From: Winslowiella iniecta
GTDB lineage: Bacteria; Pseudomonadota; Gammaproteobacteria; Enterobacterales; Enterobacteriaceae
Assembly: GCF_001267535.1 (NCBI RefSeq)
Contig: NZ_JRXE01000012.1
Location: 102,985 to 146,748, forward strand
Direction: 5' to 3'
Length of the DNA: 43,764 nt
This document shows positions 32,640-43,682 of this stretch, in pieces. The number at the start of each line of letters is the position of its first letter. Positions within the stretch are counted from its first letter, which is position 1. Under the pieces are notes generated by a model, which saw only the letters and a program-made list of their open reading frames with translations, did not search any database and was not told where the DNA came from. A program made the position numbers and the translations under genes.

Positions 32640-33710
32640 ATGAAACCAAAGTCTGTGACCCTGTACGATGTGGCAGAATATGCCAGCGTCTCTTACCAGA
32701 CCGTTTCGCGCGTGATCAACCAGGCCAGCCACGTTTCCGATAAAACGCGGCTGAAAGTTGAAGCGGCGATGAATGCGCTGAACTATGTGCCAAACCGCGT
32801 TGCGCAGCAGCTGGCGGGCAAACTCAGTCATACCATCGGGCTGGCCACCACCAATCTTTCGCTGCATGCGCCGTCGCAGATCGTCGCGGCAATTAAATCC
32901 AAAGCGGGAGAAATGCAGTTTAACGTGGTGATCTCGATGATTGAACAGCCAGGGCTGGAAGCGAGTAAAGCGGCGGTAAACAGCCTGCTTTCTCAGCGGG
33001 TGGACGGGCTTATCGTTAATATTCCGCTGGAAGATGCGGAGGCACTGGAGATTCAGCGGCGCTGCGGCGAGGTTCCGGCGCTTTTTCTGGATGTTTCACC
33101 GTCGTTAGCCGCCGATCATATTGTTTTCGATCCAACAATGGGCGCTGCGCTCGGCGTTGAGCACCTTGTCGGCTTGGGCCACCAGAAGATTGCATTACTG
33201 ACCGGGCCGCTCAGCTCGATCTCGGCGCGTTTGCGTTTCGAAGGCTGGCAGCAGTGTCTTGCGGCGCATCAGTTAACCGCTGCCGCGATTATGCATGGCG
33301 ACTGGAGCTCCCTTTCGGGTTATCAGCAAGTGCTCCAGTTATTGCGCGACGGGGAAAACCCGGGCGCGATTCTGGTGGCAAATGATCAGATGGCGCTGGG
33401 TGCGCTGCGGGCGTTGTCAGAGTTTGGCCTGGCGGTACCCACCGATGTGTCAGTGGTCGGTTATGACGATACCGAAGACAGCGCCTGTTTTATTCCCCCC
33501 CTGACCACCATCAAGCAGGATTTCAAAGCGTTAGGCCAGGTTAGCGTCGACCATCTGCTGGCGTTGATCAGGGAAGAAGAGATTGAGCCGGAAATCTTGC
33601 CGGTCACTCTGGTTGAGCGACAAACTACCGCCGCACCTTCTGCCATCACGCCACATCTGCTGGCGGAGGCGCTTTCGCGTCTGGCTAAGCAGGTTGCGCG
33701 CCTGAAATAA
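32640..33710 (+). CDS. lacI: Lac repressor
   Basis: The 356-residue product aligns with E. coli LacI. The N terminus VTLYDVAEYASVSYQTVSRV contains the operator-reading residues Tyr, Gln and Arg (positions 19, 20 and 24 here, 17, 18 and 22 in E. coli), so half-site specificity should be the same. The hinge NRVAQQLAGK is intact and the core domain ends with leucine-containing LLAEALSRLAKQVARLK, the tetramerisation heptad region. ATG 32640 is preceded by AAGGA; a GTG at 32637 is possible, recalling the GTG of E. coli lacI. It is upstream of and in the same direction as lacZ, as in E. coli. Confidence 0.93.
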   Translation: MKPKSVTLYDVAEYASVSYQTVSRVINQASHVSDKTRLKVEAAMNALNYVPNRVAQQLAGKLSHTIGLATTNLSLHAPSQIVAAIKSKAGEMQFNVVISMIEQPGLEASKAAVNSLLSQRVDGLIVNIPLEDAEALEIQRRCGEVPALFLDVSPSLAADHIVFDPTMGAALGVEHLVGLGHQKIALLTGPLSSISARLRFEGWQQCLAAHQLTAAAIMHGDWSSLSGYQQVLQLLRDGENPGAILVANDQMALGALRALSEFGLAVPTDVSVVGYDDTEDSACFIPPLTTIKQDFKALGQVSVDHLLALIREEEIEPEILPVTLVERQTTAAPSAITPHLLAEALSRLAKQVARLK

Positions 33711-33724
33711 TCCGGCTTCCATCC

Positions 33725-33780
33725 CGAAGAGCGGCGTTCTCGCCGCCCATGCCCCGGCCATCAGAACGAGAGCCAGTCCA
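33725..33780. repeat. Intergenic repeat element, copy 2
   Basis: GCGGCG and CGCCGC pair around TTCT (33731-33746), followed by GGCCATCAGAACGAGAG. The reverse complement matches the second hairpin and CTGATGGC block near 29676-29729. It lies just after the lacI stop. Confidence 0.55.
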
Positions 33781-33804
33781 ATTTGCGGCAATCCGCAGTT
33801 TATT

Positions 33805-33820
33805 TGTGACGACTATCACC
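33805..33820 (+). promoter_or_regulatory. CRP binding site of the lac promoter
   Basis: TGTGACGACTATCACC fits TGTGA-N6-TCACA with one mismatch. Its centre is about 61 bases before the probable start site at about 33873, the class I distance used by the E. coli lac promoter. Confidence 0.8.
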
Positions 33821-33837
33821 GAATAACCTTAATCAGC

Positions 33838-33866
33838 TTTACAGCGTAGTTAGCCAAAATCATATT
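33838..33866 (+). promoter_or_regulatory. lacZY promoter
   Basis: The -35 TTTACA (33838-33843) is the same hexamer as in E. coli lac. It is followed after 17 bases by -10 CATATT (33861-33866). CRP site upstream and operator just downstream fit. Confidence 0.75.
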
Positions 33867-33873
33867 ACTTTAA

Positions 33874-33894
33874 AATTGTGAGCGCATCGCAATA
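33874..33894 (+). promoter_or_regulatory. lac operator O1-like
   Basis: The left half AATTGTGAGC is identical to E. coli lac O1, followed by a degenerate right half GCATCGCAATA. It covers about +1 to +21 of the predicted transcript and ends 18 bases before the lacZ ATG. Confidence 0.85.
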
Positions 33895-33900
33895 TGTTAA

Positions 33901-36990
<3,090 letters not shown>

Positions 36991-37050
36991 CCGGCCCGGT
37001 TTCTCAGGGGCAGGCGTCAGTCTGCCCACTGTACCCTAAGGATAAAAACC

Positions 37051-38313
37051 ATGTACTACTTAAAAAACAGCAATTTCTGGATGTTCGGGCTGTTCTTCTT
37101 TTTCTACTTTTTTATTATGGGAGCCTACTTTCCCTTCTTCCCGATTTGGCTGCATGATATTAACCATGTCAGCAAAAGTGATACCGGGATTATCTTTGCC
37201 TGTATCTCGTTCTTTTCGCTGTTGTTCCAGCCAATTTTTGGTCTGCTTTCCGATAAGCTGGGCCTGAAAAAACATCTGCTGTGGTTTATTACCATCATGC
37301 TGGTGATGTTTGCGCCTTTCTTTATTTATGTGTTTGGGCCGTTGTTGCAAACCAATCTGCTGCTCGGTTCAATTATCGGCGGCATCTACCTGGGCTTTAT
37401 CTATAATGGCGGAGCGCCAGCGATTGAGGCCTATATCGAAAAGGTCAGCCGTCGCAGCGAGTTTGAATTTGGCCGCGCCCGTCTGTTTGGCTGCATCGGC
37501 TGGGCGCTGTGTGCTTCTATCGCCGGCATTATGTTTACCATTAATAATCAGTTTGTTTTCTGGCTGGGCTCGGGTTGTGCAGTCATCCTCGCCATTCTGC
37601 TGTTTATGGCGAAGCCGCAGACGCAGCCGTCGGCGGAAGTGGCGAACTCTTTAGGGGCTAACCACTCGCCGTTTAAATTCCGTCTGGCACTGGAGTTGTT
37701 TAAGCAACCGAAACTGTGGTTTTTGTCGCTGTATGTGGTCGGCGTGTCCTGCACCTATGATGTGTTTGATCAGCAGTTTGCCAACTTCTTTACCTCATTT
37801 TTCAGCACCAACGATCAGGGGACCCGTGTCTTTGGCTATGTCACCACCATGGGCGAACTGCTTAATGCTAGCATCATGTTCTTTGCCCCGCTGATTGTTA
37901 ACCGGATTGGCGGTAAGAATGCGTTGCTGCTGGCAGGGATGATTATGTCGGTACGCATTATCGGCTCTTCATTTGCCACTACGGCAACAGAAGTGGTGAT
38001 TTTGAAAACTCTGCATATGTTTGAGATTCCATTCCTGATTGTCGGATGCTTTAAATACATCACCAGCCAGTTTGAAGTCCGTTTCTCAGCCACCATTTAT
38101 CTGGTCTGTTTCTGCTTTTTCAAACAACTGGCAATGATTTTCATGTCGCTGTTTGCCGGATATATGTATGACCGCGTCGGCTTCCATGGTGCCTACCTGG
38201 TACTGGGGCTGGTGGCGCTGTCGTTTACCGTGCTGTCGGTCTTTACCTTGTCCGGTGACGGACCGCTGACCGTGCTGCGCTCATTCGGTAAACAAAAACA
38301 GAAAATGGCATAA
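37051..38313 (+). CDS. lacY: Lactose permease LacY
   Basis: The 420-residue, 12-helix MFS symporter is close to E. coli LacY (417). The sugar-binding and proton-coupling residues can be seen in context: Glu126/Arg144 equivalents in [25 protein letters not shown], and the His322/Glu325 equivalents in [20 protein letters not shown]. Helix one begins [20 protein letters not shown] as in E. coli. It imports lactose with protons. It lies 60 bases after lacZ with AAGGA upstream. A hairpin follows; there is no lacA after it. Confidence 0.97.
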   Translation: MYYLKNSNFWMFGLFFFFYFFIMGAYFPFFPIWLHDINHVSKSDTGIIFACISFFSLLFQPIFGLLSDKLGLKKHLLWFITIMLVMFAPFFIYVFGPLLQTNLLLGSIIGGIYLGFIYNGGAPAIEAYIEKVSRRSEFEFGRARLFGCIGWALCASIAGIMFTINNQFVFWLGSGCAVILAILLFMAKPQTQPSAEVANSLGANHSPFKFRLALELFKQPKLWFLSLYVVGVSCTYDVFDQQFANFFTSFFSTNDQGTRVFGYVTTMGELLNASIMFFAPLIVNRIGGKNALLLAGMIMSVRIIGSSFATTATEVVILKTLHMFEIPFLIVGCFKYITSQFEVRFSATIYLVCFCFFKQLAMIFMSLFAGYMYDRVGFHGAYLVLGLVALSFTVLSVFTLSGDGPLTVLRSFGKQKQKMA

Positions 38314-38324
38314 GTGTGAGGGAG

Positions 38325-38351
38325 CCACGTTCCCGGCTAGCCGGGGCGTGG
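38325..38351. terminator. Bidirectional terminator hairpin after lacY
   Basis: CCACG...CGTGG encloses the palindrome CCCGGC-TA-GCCGGG, giving a long GC-rich stem between the converging lacY and LacI-family genes. TTT follows on the plus strand. Confidence 0.65.
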
Positions 38352-38364
38352 TTTCGGGGCTGTA

Positions 38365-39360
38365 TTAAATCGATTCTCGTGGCAGCCAGGGGCTGGGAAC
38401 ATAGACGGTATTTTTGTGCGCGTCGCCGTTGATAATATGCAATGCGCTCAATCGTCCAATTTCATAATGGGGAAGTTGCACCGTCGATAGCGGCGGCAGA
38501 AACAGATCGCCAATCCCTACCATATTATCGTACCCAAGGACGGCCACATCTTCAGGTATACGCACGCCCTGGGCTAACAGCGTCTGATAAACCAGAAATG
38601 CCATGCGATCATTGCCACAAATAACGGAATCGAAAGCCGGGTTTCCCTGCGAGAAATTGGCCAGCACCATGGCGGGGATATCACGATAATGTTCGTCCCC
38701 TAACTCCATATAGCAGTGAGTCAACCGGTCTGGATCGATATCAGCTTCGCGACAGGCTTGTTCCAGCCCCTGACGTCGGCGCGCGGCGGCAATGTGATTT
38801 GCCGGTAAGTGCAGGCAGAGCGGATGACGATACCCCGCCGCCATTAACGCCCTGACGCCATCATATTGCCCCTGTTGATCATCCGGAATATAGCTGGCGA
38901 CTGCCTCGTGCAGGCTTTCGCAGTTGGCAAGCACACAGGGAAGAGTGAGCAGTTTGGCGGGGACCGGCACCTGACGCAGCCCCATGGTGGTGTAAATAAT
39001 GCCGCCAGGGCGGTGGGACAGCAGCAGATCGACAATCATCTCCGGGCAGTCGTCAGAGAACATATTCACGACGAAGCTGTTCCAGCCATGTGCCCTGGCG
39101 GTTTCTTCAATGGAAAGGGTTATCTCTACTGAGAACGGAGTGGTAACGGTATCCAGCGCCAGCACGCCGATAGTGTTTTGCGTCGCGTGCGAACCTCGCA
39201 CTTTTTTAGCTGAAATATCGGGGACATAGTTAAGTTTATCGATGGCAGCCTGCACGCGGGTCAGGGTATCAGCTCTGAGCCTTTCCGGGGTGTTTAACGC
39301 CCGTGATACTGTCATCAATGAAACATTGGCGAGTTTCGCCACATCTTTTAACGATGCCAT
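38365..39360 (-). CDS. LacI/GalR-family transcriptional regulator, target unknown
   Basis: The 331-residue product has the LacI-type HTH at residues 3-25 (LKDVAKLANVSLMTVSRALN), the hinge helix around residue 50 (PDISAKKVRG), and a sugar-binding core (IGVLALDTVTTPFS, FDSVICGNDRMAFLVYQTLL, DVAVLGYDNM). It is clearly not LacI: the recognition residues are LM, not YQ, so it should bind another operator. Its neighbours are lacY on one side and the AT-rich sensor operon on the other, and no sugar operon of its own is visible here. It converges on lacY. The effector and targets are unknown. Confidence 0.87.
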   Translation of the reverse strand: MASLKDVAKLANVSLMTVSRALNTPERLRADTLTRVQAAIDKLNYVPDISAKKVRGSHATQNTIGVLALDTVTTPFSVEITLSIEETARAHGWNSFVVNMFSDDCPEMIVDLLLSHRPGGIIYTTMGLRQVPVPAKLLTLPCVLANCESLHEAVASYIPDDQQGQYDGVRALMAAGYRHPLCLHLPANHIAAARRRQGLEQACREADIDPDRLTHCYMELGDEHYRDIPAMVLANFSQGNPAFDSVICGNDRMAFLVYQTLLAQGVRIPEDVAVLGYDNMVGIGDLFLPPLSTVQLPHYEIGRLSALHIINGDAHKNTVYVPSPWLPRESI

Positions 39361-39481
39361 AAATATCTGTCCTGGTTACGCGCAATCTTAGCCTGAGCCA
39401 CTGATACTATTCTGACGCCGCAGTGATGCTAAGTCACTATATTCTCGAGGACAAGGCTGTTCAGGCTGCATTTTGCGGATG

Positions 39482-40747
39482 CTAACCCGTGATGACAATA
39501 ACCGGAATACATATCAGGAATGAGGAGCCAGAACCTGGCTTTGACTTAACGTTGATTTTCCCATTGAATATTTTAACGTAACTCTTGATTATCGTCAGTC
39601 CCAAACCAAGGCCTTGTCGCGTTTCTTTTTCAGCCCCCTGATTAAAAGGGTGATAAAGCGACGCCAGATTTTTTATATCAAAGCCACATCCATTGTCTTG
39701 CACACGCATATAAAGGCGTGAGTTTAATAATTTAACTGTCAGGATTATCGTTCCGTTTTGGGTGTTTTTGTTAGCGTTGTCAATGAGGTTTATTATGATT
39801 GAGAGCAGCTTTTGTTTATCGGCGTTGATGATTTTCTTGTCAGAGTTGCTTTTGACTATCAATTGGTTTTTGTTTTTTTCTTCGCAGAATACTCTGGCTT
39901 CATTTACCAAATCTTCTATAAAAAATCGCAAGTTATTGAGCTCTGAATTTCCAATTTCAATTTTAGAATACTCCAGTATCTCTCTGGTTTGATGAAATAT
40001 TTTATTTGAGTGAAGTTTGATAGTGCTGATGTATTTATCTGCCATAACAACATTACTGTGTACATCGATCATTTCAGATGATATTTGTATTTTTTGAATT
40101 GAACCAGAAAGCTCATGGTAGATTGCTGAAATAAAGATGTTCTTTTTCAGTAAGGTATCCTTGAGCTTTGTAATGTGTCGCCATAAAAGCATAATAAGTA
40201 TAAAGGAAAGAACTATGCACAGCAGGGAATAAAACTCAGTATCAGACGAGTTATCTTTTATAATGTCTTTAGTTCTGTTGAAATTTCTTATCTGGATTCT
40301 GTAGGCAACTTCCTGAATATCAAGTAGGGTAGAGTGCATCTTATTCATATAAGCAATAGCATCAGAGGTTAGATCTATGCTATCAACGTTATCAGCATAC
40401 AACACGCTCAGTTCACTACTTTGCAATTTTATTTTATAAATTAAGGTAAGGAAATACGTATCATGAAAAAACGATTCGTGATTATTTGATTTGTTTTCAA
40501 GGATCATTATTTTTGAATCAAATATTTTCTTTTTGAGTAAAAAATCGTCGTTTTTCATCGGGGAGAGTAAAGCAACTTTCATGCGTTCAAAAGAAAGGAA
40601 TAAAACTTCAGCAGCAGAATAGTTATCAAGATTTGGCTCTATAGTATTATATTGTTCTTTAATGCCATTGAATTTATTGGTTGTGATAAATATTATAGTG
40701 AGGAATGACAGGATCAAAATCAGAATGTAGAAATATTTTATTTTCAT
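39482..40747 (-). CDS. Membrane histidine kinase of an atypical signalling operon
   Basis: The 421-residue product has membrane helices at about 5-22 and 172-189 flanking a roughly 150-residue periplasmic domain of helical, unrecognised type. The dimerisation region carries His211 in ISAIYHELSGSIQ. The ATPase domain (about 310-418) has the N box NLIDNANKNT, G1 DNGCGFD and G2 GLGLGLTI, all intact, so it should be active. The coding DNA is AT-rich. The start overlaps the preceding gene by four bases (ATGA). It is last in an operon with a cysteine-free SUOX-fold exported protein, which probably interacts with its periplasmic domain. The signal is unknown. Confidence 0.85.
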   Translation of the reverse strand: MKIKYFYILILILSFLTIIFITTNKFNGIKEQYNTIEPNLDNYSAAEVLFLSFERMKVALLSPMKNDDFLLKKKIFDSKIMILENKSNNHESFFHDTYFLTLIYKIKLQSSELSVLYADNVDSIDLTSDAIAYMNKMHSTLLDIQEVAYRIQIRNFNRTKDIIKDNSSDTEFYSLLCIVLSFILIMLLWRHITKLKDTLLKKNIFISAIYHELSGSIQKIQISSEMIDVHSNVVMADKYISTIKLHSNKIFHQTREILEYSKIEIGNSELNNLRFFIEDLVNEARVFCEEKNKNQLIVKSNSDKKIINADKQKLLSIIINLIDNANKNTQNGTIILTVKLLNSRLYMRVQDNGCGFDIKNLASLYHPFNQGAEKETRQGLGLGLTIIKSYVKIFNGKINVKSKPGSGSSFLICIPVIVITG

Positions 40748-41202
40748 TCTATGATCTCAAGTGTTTTAATCTGCCAGACGGTTTTTGCATTCACATCCAG
40801 TGTTTCCAGCTCAGGATAATCATCTCTGGGATAAATGATGACGTAGGGACCGAGTGCAGAAATATCAATATAACTGCCATTCTTTTTATAAGCCAGTATT
40901 ACATTATATTGTAAAAGCTCCGCAACCGGCATGGTATAGCTGTAATCATCCCACGCAAAAACGCGTATCTCTCCCGAGCCGATGGCATAATTTTCAGCCA
41001 GCTCGCTGAATCTGACGCCGGTAAAAACACTTAATGGCGTAAAGTTCGTTGACGTCCTTATCTCAGAAGACGGCATTTGTTCCAAATCAGCGGTGGTGAT
41101 GCTGATTTCATTCCCGTTATTGATTAACCTGAACGAGTTTTCATGCGCTAAACACAGGGTGCTGAAGGCCAGTGCCATGGCTAACAGGATGGCGTTTGTC
41201 AT
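40744..41202 (-). CDS. Exported SUOX-fold (molybdopterin-binding-like) protein without the Mo-binding cysteine
   Basis: The 152-residue product has a signal peptide ending around LAHEN (about residue 20). The mature part resembles the oxidoreductase molybdopterin-binding domain fold (TFTLADLE-like ITTADLEQMP, FTGVRFSELAENY, VFAWDDYSYTMPVAELLQYNVILAYKKNG, ALGPYVIIYPRDDYPEL). No cysteine remains after the signal peptide, so it cannot coordinate molybdenum as true members do. It is more likely a ligand-sensing accessory of the downstream kinase than an enzyme. The start and stop overlap the flanking genes by four bases each. Confidence 0.7.
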   Translation of the reverse strand: MTNAILLAMALAFSTLCLAHENSFRLINNGNEISITTADLEQMPSSEIRTSTNFTPLSVFTGVRFSELAENYAIGSGEIRVFAWDDYSYTMPVAELLQYNVILAYKKNGSYIDISALGPYVIIYPRDDYPELETLDVNAKTVWQIKTLEIIE

Positions 41203-41639
41203 AGGATGTTCTTAGCCTTTTTTAAAATCAGCTGTCCAAATTCATCGAGACCTGAGGATTTCCATCCCCGCCGCTGATAAAAAATTTCCGCTTTTGAACC
41301 TTGATCAGTCGTCAGACTAATTTCTGCGACGCCTTGTTCAAAAAACCATTGAGTCACCCGCTCAAGTATTGTTGAACCAATCCCCTGATTATGGAATTCT
41401 GGTTTTACAAACAGCGCTCCAATAAGAGGTTCAGGGATAAAGATACCAAAGCCGTATCCGACGTACTCTTCACCTGATTTACAGATCCAGCCACCTGCCT
41501 GATTTATATCCTCTATTGCCTGATCTCTAAGCAAATACTGGATTTGGTGACTGTGGACCACATTCTCTCGTACTGAGAATCTTATCTCGTAAATTTCTTT
41601 GAGATGTTGTTCTTGTAGTTTATGAAAAGTAATGTCCAT
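41199..41639 (-). CDS. GNAT-family N-acetyltransferase
   Basis: The 146-residue product has GNAT motif A, the acetyl-CoA binding turn, in LFVKPEFHNQGIGSTILERV (Q-G-I-G-S), and motif B in ISLTTDQGSKAEIFYQRRGW, both typical. The N terminus (TFHKLQEQHLKEIYEIRFSVRENVV) matches common YjdJ/ElaA-like members. It sits inside the signalling operon, ten bases after the receiver protein and overlapping the SUOX-fold gene by four. Its substrate is unknown; acetylation of the operon's own regulator is a speculation prompted by position. Confidence 0.85.
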   Translation of the reverse strand: MDITFHKLQEQHLKEIYEIRFSVRENVVHSHQIQYLLRDQAIEDINQAGGWICKSGEEYVGYGFGIFIPEPLIGALFVKPEFHNQGIGSTILERVTQWFFEQGVAEISLTTDQGSKAEIFYQRRGWKSSGLDEFGQLILKKAKNIL

Positions 41640-41648
41640 TTACGATCC

Positions 41649-42425
41649 TCAATCTTTGAAAAATAGATTATTCAGCAGTATAGACGATATGATGAATGTC
41701 CTTGTTGGTTTTTCAATAACATCCACGCCATATTTCATTATCGTTTCACCAATTTCTCTTTCATGTCGATTTAGTTGTCCTGTTAGCAGGATGATTGTAC
41801 AAGCTTCATTGATATCTCTGATGGCATTGATAACCTTTTCAGAGTTCATTCCGTAATCTAATAGCCAGTCAATAATGAAACAATCAAAAGGCTGTTTTTT
41901 TATCGCCTCCAGTATTTCATCTCTATTCTGAAATGTTTGCGCGTCTATGCCAAATCTTGCTGAAACGGATTTTAGGAGTTCAAGTAGCTCTGCATCATTA
42001 TCCAGTATGGCGATTTTAGGGGCGGGTAAGAAATCAAGCTTTCTGACTCTATAAGCATTTTCACTATTAATTTTGATATTAGTGTTTATGATATAGTTAT
42101 CGTTGTAATTGATAGCGTAGTTTACCCCTTGCTCGATAAATTCTGCGATTTCTGTCTCAATCTCTACATTGCATCTTACATGCATGTCATTCATTATAAA
42201 AACACAATTGTATTCCCGTCCACCATCAAATGACTCGTTAAAATAGCGATATATCTTTTTGATTTCAACTAGCGTAATGCTTCGTTTACCATCAATTTTT
42301 TGCTTGGCACTGTTATATTTTATGCCAAGAACCTCGGCTATCGTTGAGGATTGTTTTCTTTTATCAATACCTCTCCGTGCAAGTAACTCCTGGATTTTTT
42401 GTATGTTCGTTTGTTTAATGTTCAT
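41649..42425 (-). CDS. Receiver protein with N-terminal BetR-like HTH (reversed response regulator)
   Basis: The 258-residue product has an N-terminal HTH (residues 1-65, NIQKIQELLARRGIDKRKQS, KYNSAKQKIDGKRSITLVEI) resembling the BetR domain, a middle region (about 66-130), and a C-terminal receiver (about 134-255). The receiver residues are intact: Asp142/Asp144 (LDNDAE), phospho-acceptor Asp186 (IIDWLLD), Thr215 (LLTGQ) and Lys239 (IEKP). Domain order is the reverse of ordinary response regulators. It leads the operon that ends with the kinase at 39482, its probable partner. No good SD precedes the ATG. Confidence 0.8.
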   Translation of the reverse strand: MNIKQTNIQKIQELLARRGIDKRKQSSTIAEVLGIKYNSAKQKIDGKRSITLVEIKKIYRYFNESFDGGREYNCVFIMNDMHVRCNVEIETEIAEFIEQGVNYAINYNDNYIINTNIKINSENAYRVRKLDFLPAPKIAILDNDAELLELLKSVSARFGIDAQTFQNRDEILEAIKKQPFDCFIIDWLLDYGMNSEKVINAIRDINEACTIILLTGQLNRHEREIGETIMKYGVDVIEKPTRTFIISSILLNNLFFKD

Positions 42426-43104
42426 GATTATTGTTTATTCTATAAATTATGTTATTTGTTAATAATTAGTGTATATGTGCATTTGTCAATAAATCGTACA
42501 CCATTGTCAGGAGTGTGAAAATTACTTTTTTAATGCTATAGGGTGTTGATATTAATGACAATTAACCAATATCTTCAATTCAGATAAAAATAACACTCAA
42601 AAGACACTCGATAAGTGATTATTTTTGGTGTTAGTATGATTTTAAACTAAGAGGAAATAAAAAAATGAAGTGATAAGTCCAGGAAGACATGCCAATACCA
42701 GGGAATGTTTTATTGCTTAACACCAGGGAAATTCAATTAAAAACGCACTTTTTCCATAAATTTTGAAAAAGAGAGTCAGTCCGGGGGCAGTTAACCAGAA
42801 ACTAACCCTGAGTGTTTAGGGTCAGCTGGAGTGGAGGATCAAGACACGGCACATGCAAATTAAGAAGGAAAATAAAACCACGCGGTTTTCATCTGGCTGT
42901 TTTCAACCTCGAAAACGGCCACGCTTTCCAGAGGCTCAGGTGCCAGACCATAGATTGATATAATACTCTCTTAAACCCACCTTACCGACTGTTGATGCTT
43001 TAGATGACGCCGTCAGCAGCAGGCAGACCATCGTATCGAAAAATGATAAGGAACAGCAGAGCGCAAGTTTGGTAGTAAGCTTTTACGAAAATTTTTTCGC
43101 CTGT
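42426..43104. other. Long AT-rich gene-free region with scattered hairpins
   Basis: These 679 bases have no credible gene on either strand. On the minus strand TTGACA (42484-42489) is a perfect -35 about 60 bases before the receiver gene, with only a poor -10 downstream. A stem pairing GCTGTTTTC with GAAAACGGC lies at 42896-42919. The right half (about 42790-43080) is more GC-rich and looks like decayed remnant DNA between the signalling operon and ccdB. No family was recognised. Confidence 0.5.
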
Positions 43105-43464
43105 TCATGTGTGCATAGCGCTATGCGTACGGCGCGATACGAACACACTAAATGCCTCTCTAATCCCCCAAAACATAAGATTGATAGCATCCTTGATCTC
43201 ATCCGCATATTCCCCAAGATCCGCGAGAACTTCACCAATCATCTCAACAGGAACACGCGATAGCTCAGTCGTGATCAGCCGATAATCTTCGCCGTCGATG
43301 CGAATCTGAGGGAACAGCATTTTATTCACTTTCTCAGACAGGTGATGCGCTTCGATAAGCGGAATGACCATGCGTCGTTTTGGCGTCTCGACAATATCAC
43401 TCTGTACATCGACAAGCATTTTATAGTGGCTGGCTCGTTTGTATTGATAAACAATGAATTGCAT
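43105..43464 (-). CDS. ccdB: CcdB-family gyrase toxin with C-terminal readthrough extension
   Basis: Residues 1-101 align end to end with F-plasmid CcdB ([27 protein letters not shown], and the closing [10 protein letters not shown]). CcdB poisons DNA gyrase through its last residues Trp99, Gly100, Ile101. Here the expected stop after that Ile is AGA (a one-base change from TGA is plausible), so the frame continues for 18 residues (REAF...SAMHT) to 43105. A C-terminal tail at this spot would probably block toxicity. ATG 43464 is chosen, two bases after the ccdA stop, as in plasmid F; a GTG at 43470 is not needed. The antitoxin gene upstream is truncated. Confidence 0.85.
   Translation of the reverse strand: MQFIVYQYKRASHYKMLVDVQSDIVETPKRRMVIPLIEAHHLSEKVNKMLFPQIRIDGEDYRLITTELSRVPVEMIGEVLADLGEYADEIKDAINLMFWGIREAFSVFVSRRTHSAMHT
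43113..43126. repeat. Perfect 14-base palindrome inside the ccdB extension
   Basis: GCATAGCGCTATGC is its own reverse complement. It falls inside the readthrough extension of ccdB, close to the new stop. Its role, if any, is unknown. Confidence 0.6.
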
Positions 43465-43466
43465 GA

Positions 43467-43642
43467 TCACCAGTTCCTGTTTTCATCCGCAAAGGAACCA
43501 TTCTGTGCGATAAATCTCGCAACTTCTTCCATCCCTTCGCGGTTTTCCGTCTTCCACTGTTCAGCCTTTATACGGCGGGCTTCTTTGCTAATGGCATCAT
43601 TCACCAGTCCAGAGATATTGACTCCGGCAGCACTCAAAACTT
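43467..43642 (-). pseudogene. ccdA: ccdA antitoxin remnant lacking its DNA-binding N terminus
   Basis: The last 57 or so residues of CcdA are preserved (VLSAAGVNISGLVNDA, EARRIKAEQWKTENREG, ENRNW). Compared with the 72-residue F-plasmid protein, the first 14 or so residues, the beta-strand that reads the operator, are gone and are replaced by IS-end sequence. An in-frame GTG at 43721 could give an 84-residue chimera (MRTEFVYWRG...) that keeps the CcdB-binding tail, so some neutralising function may survive while autoregulation is lost. Confidence 0.85.
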
Positions 43643-43682
43643 TGGACTGACCCCACCCCGGCAAACGCACTAACAGGCTAAG
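43643..43682 (-). mobile_element. 40-base IS terminal remnant
   Basis: It begins TGGACTGACCCCAC, the same as the start of the adjacent IS end at 43683, and the next 10 bases differ at four positions. The two ends are in the same orientation, so this is not the partner end of the neighbouring copy but a separate remnant. Confidence 0.6.

Noticed and set aside
42896-42919. Retron-like or small-RNA hairpin
   Set aside because: There is no reverse transcriptase or partner gene nearby and the stem is short with a G-T pair; nothing else supports an RNA gene.
43113-43126. Palindrome as a recombination core or attachment site
   Set aside because: No integrase gene or second copy is visible in the window, so an attachment-site call is unsupported.
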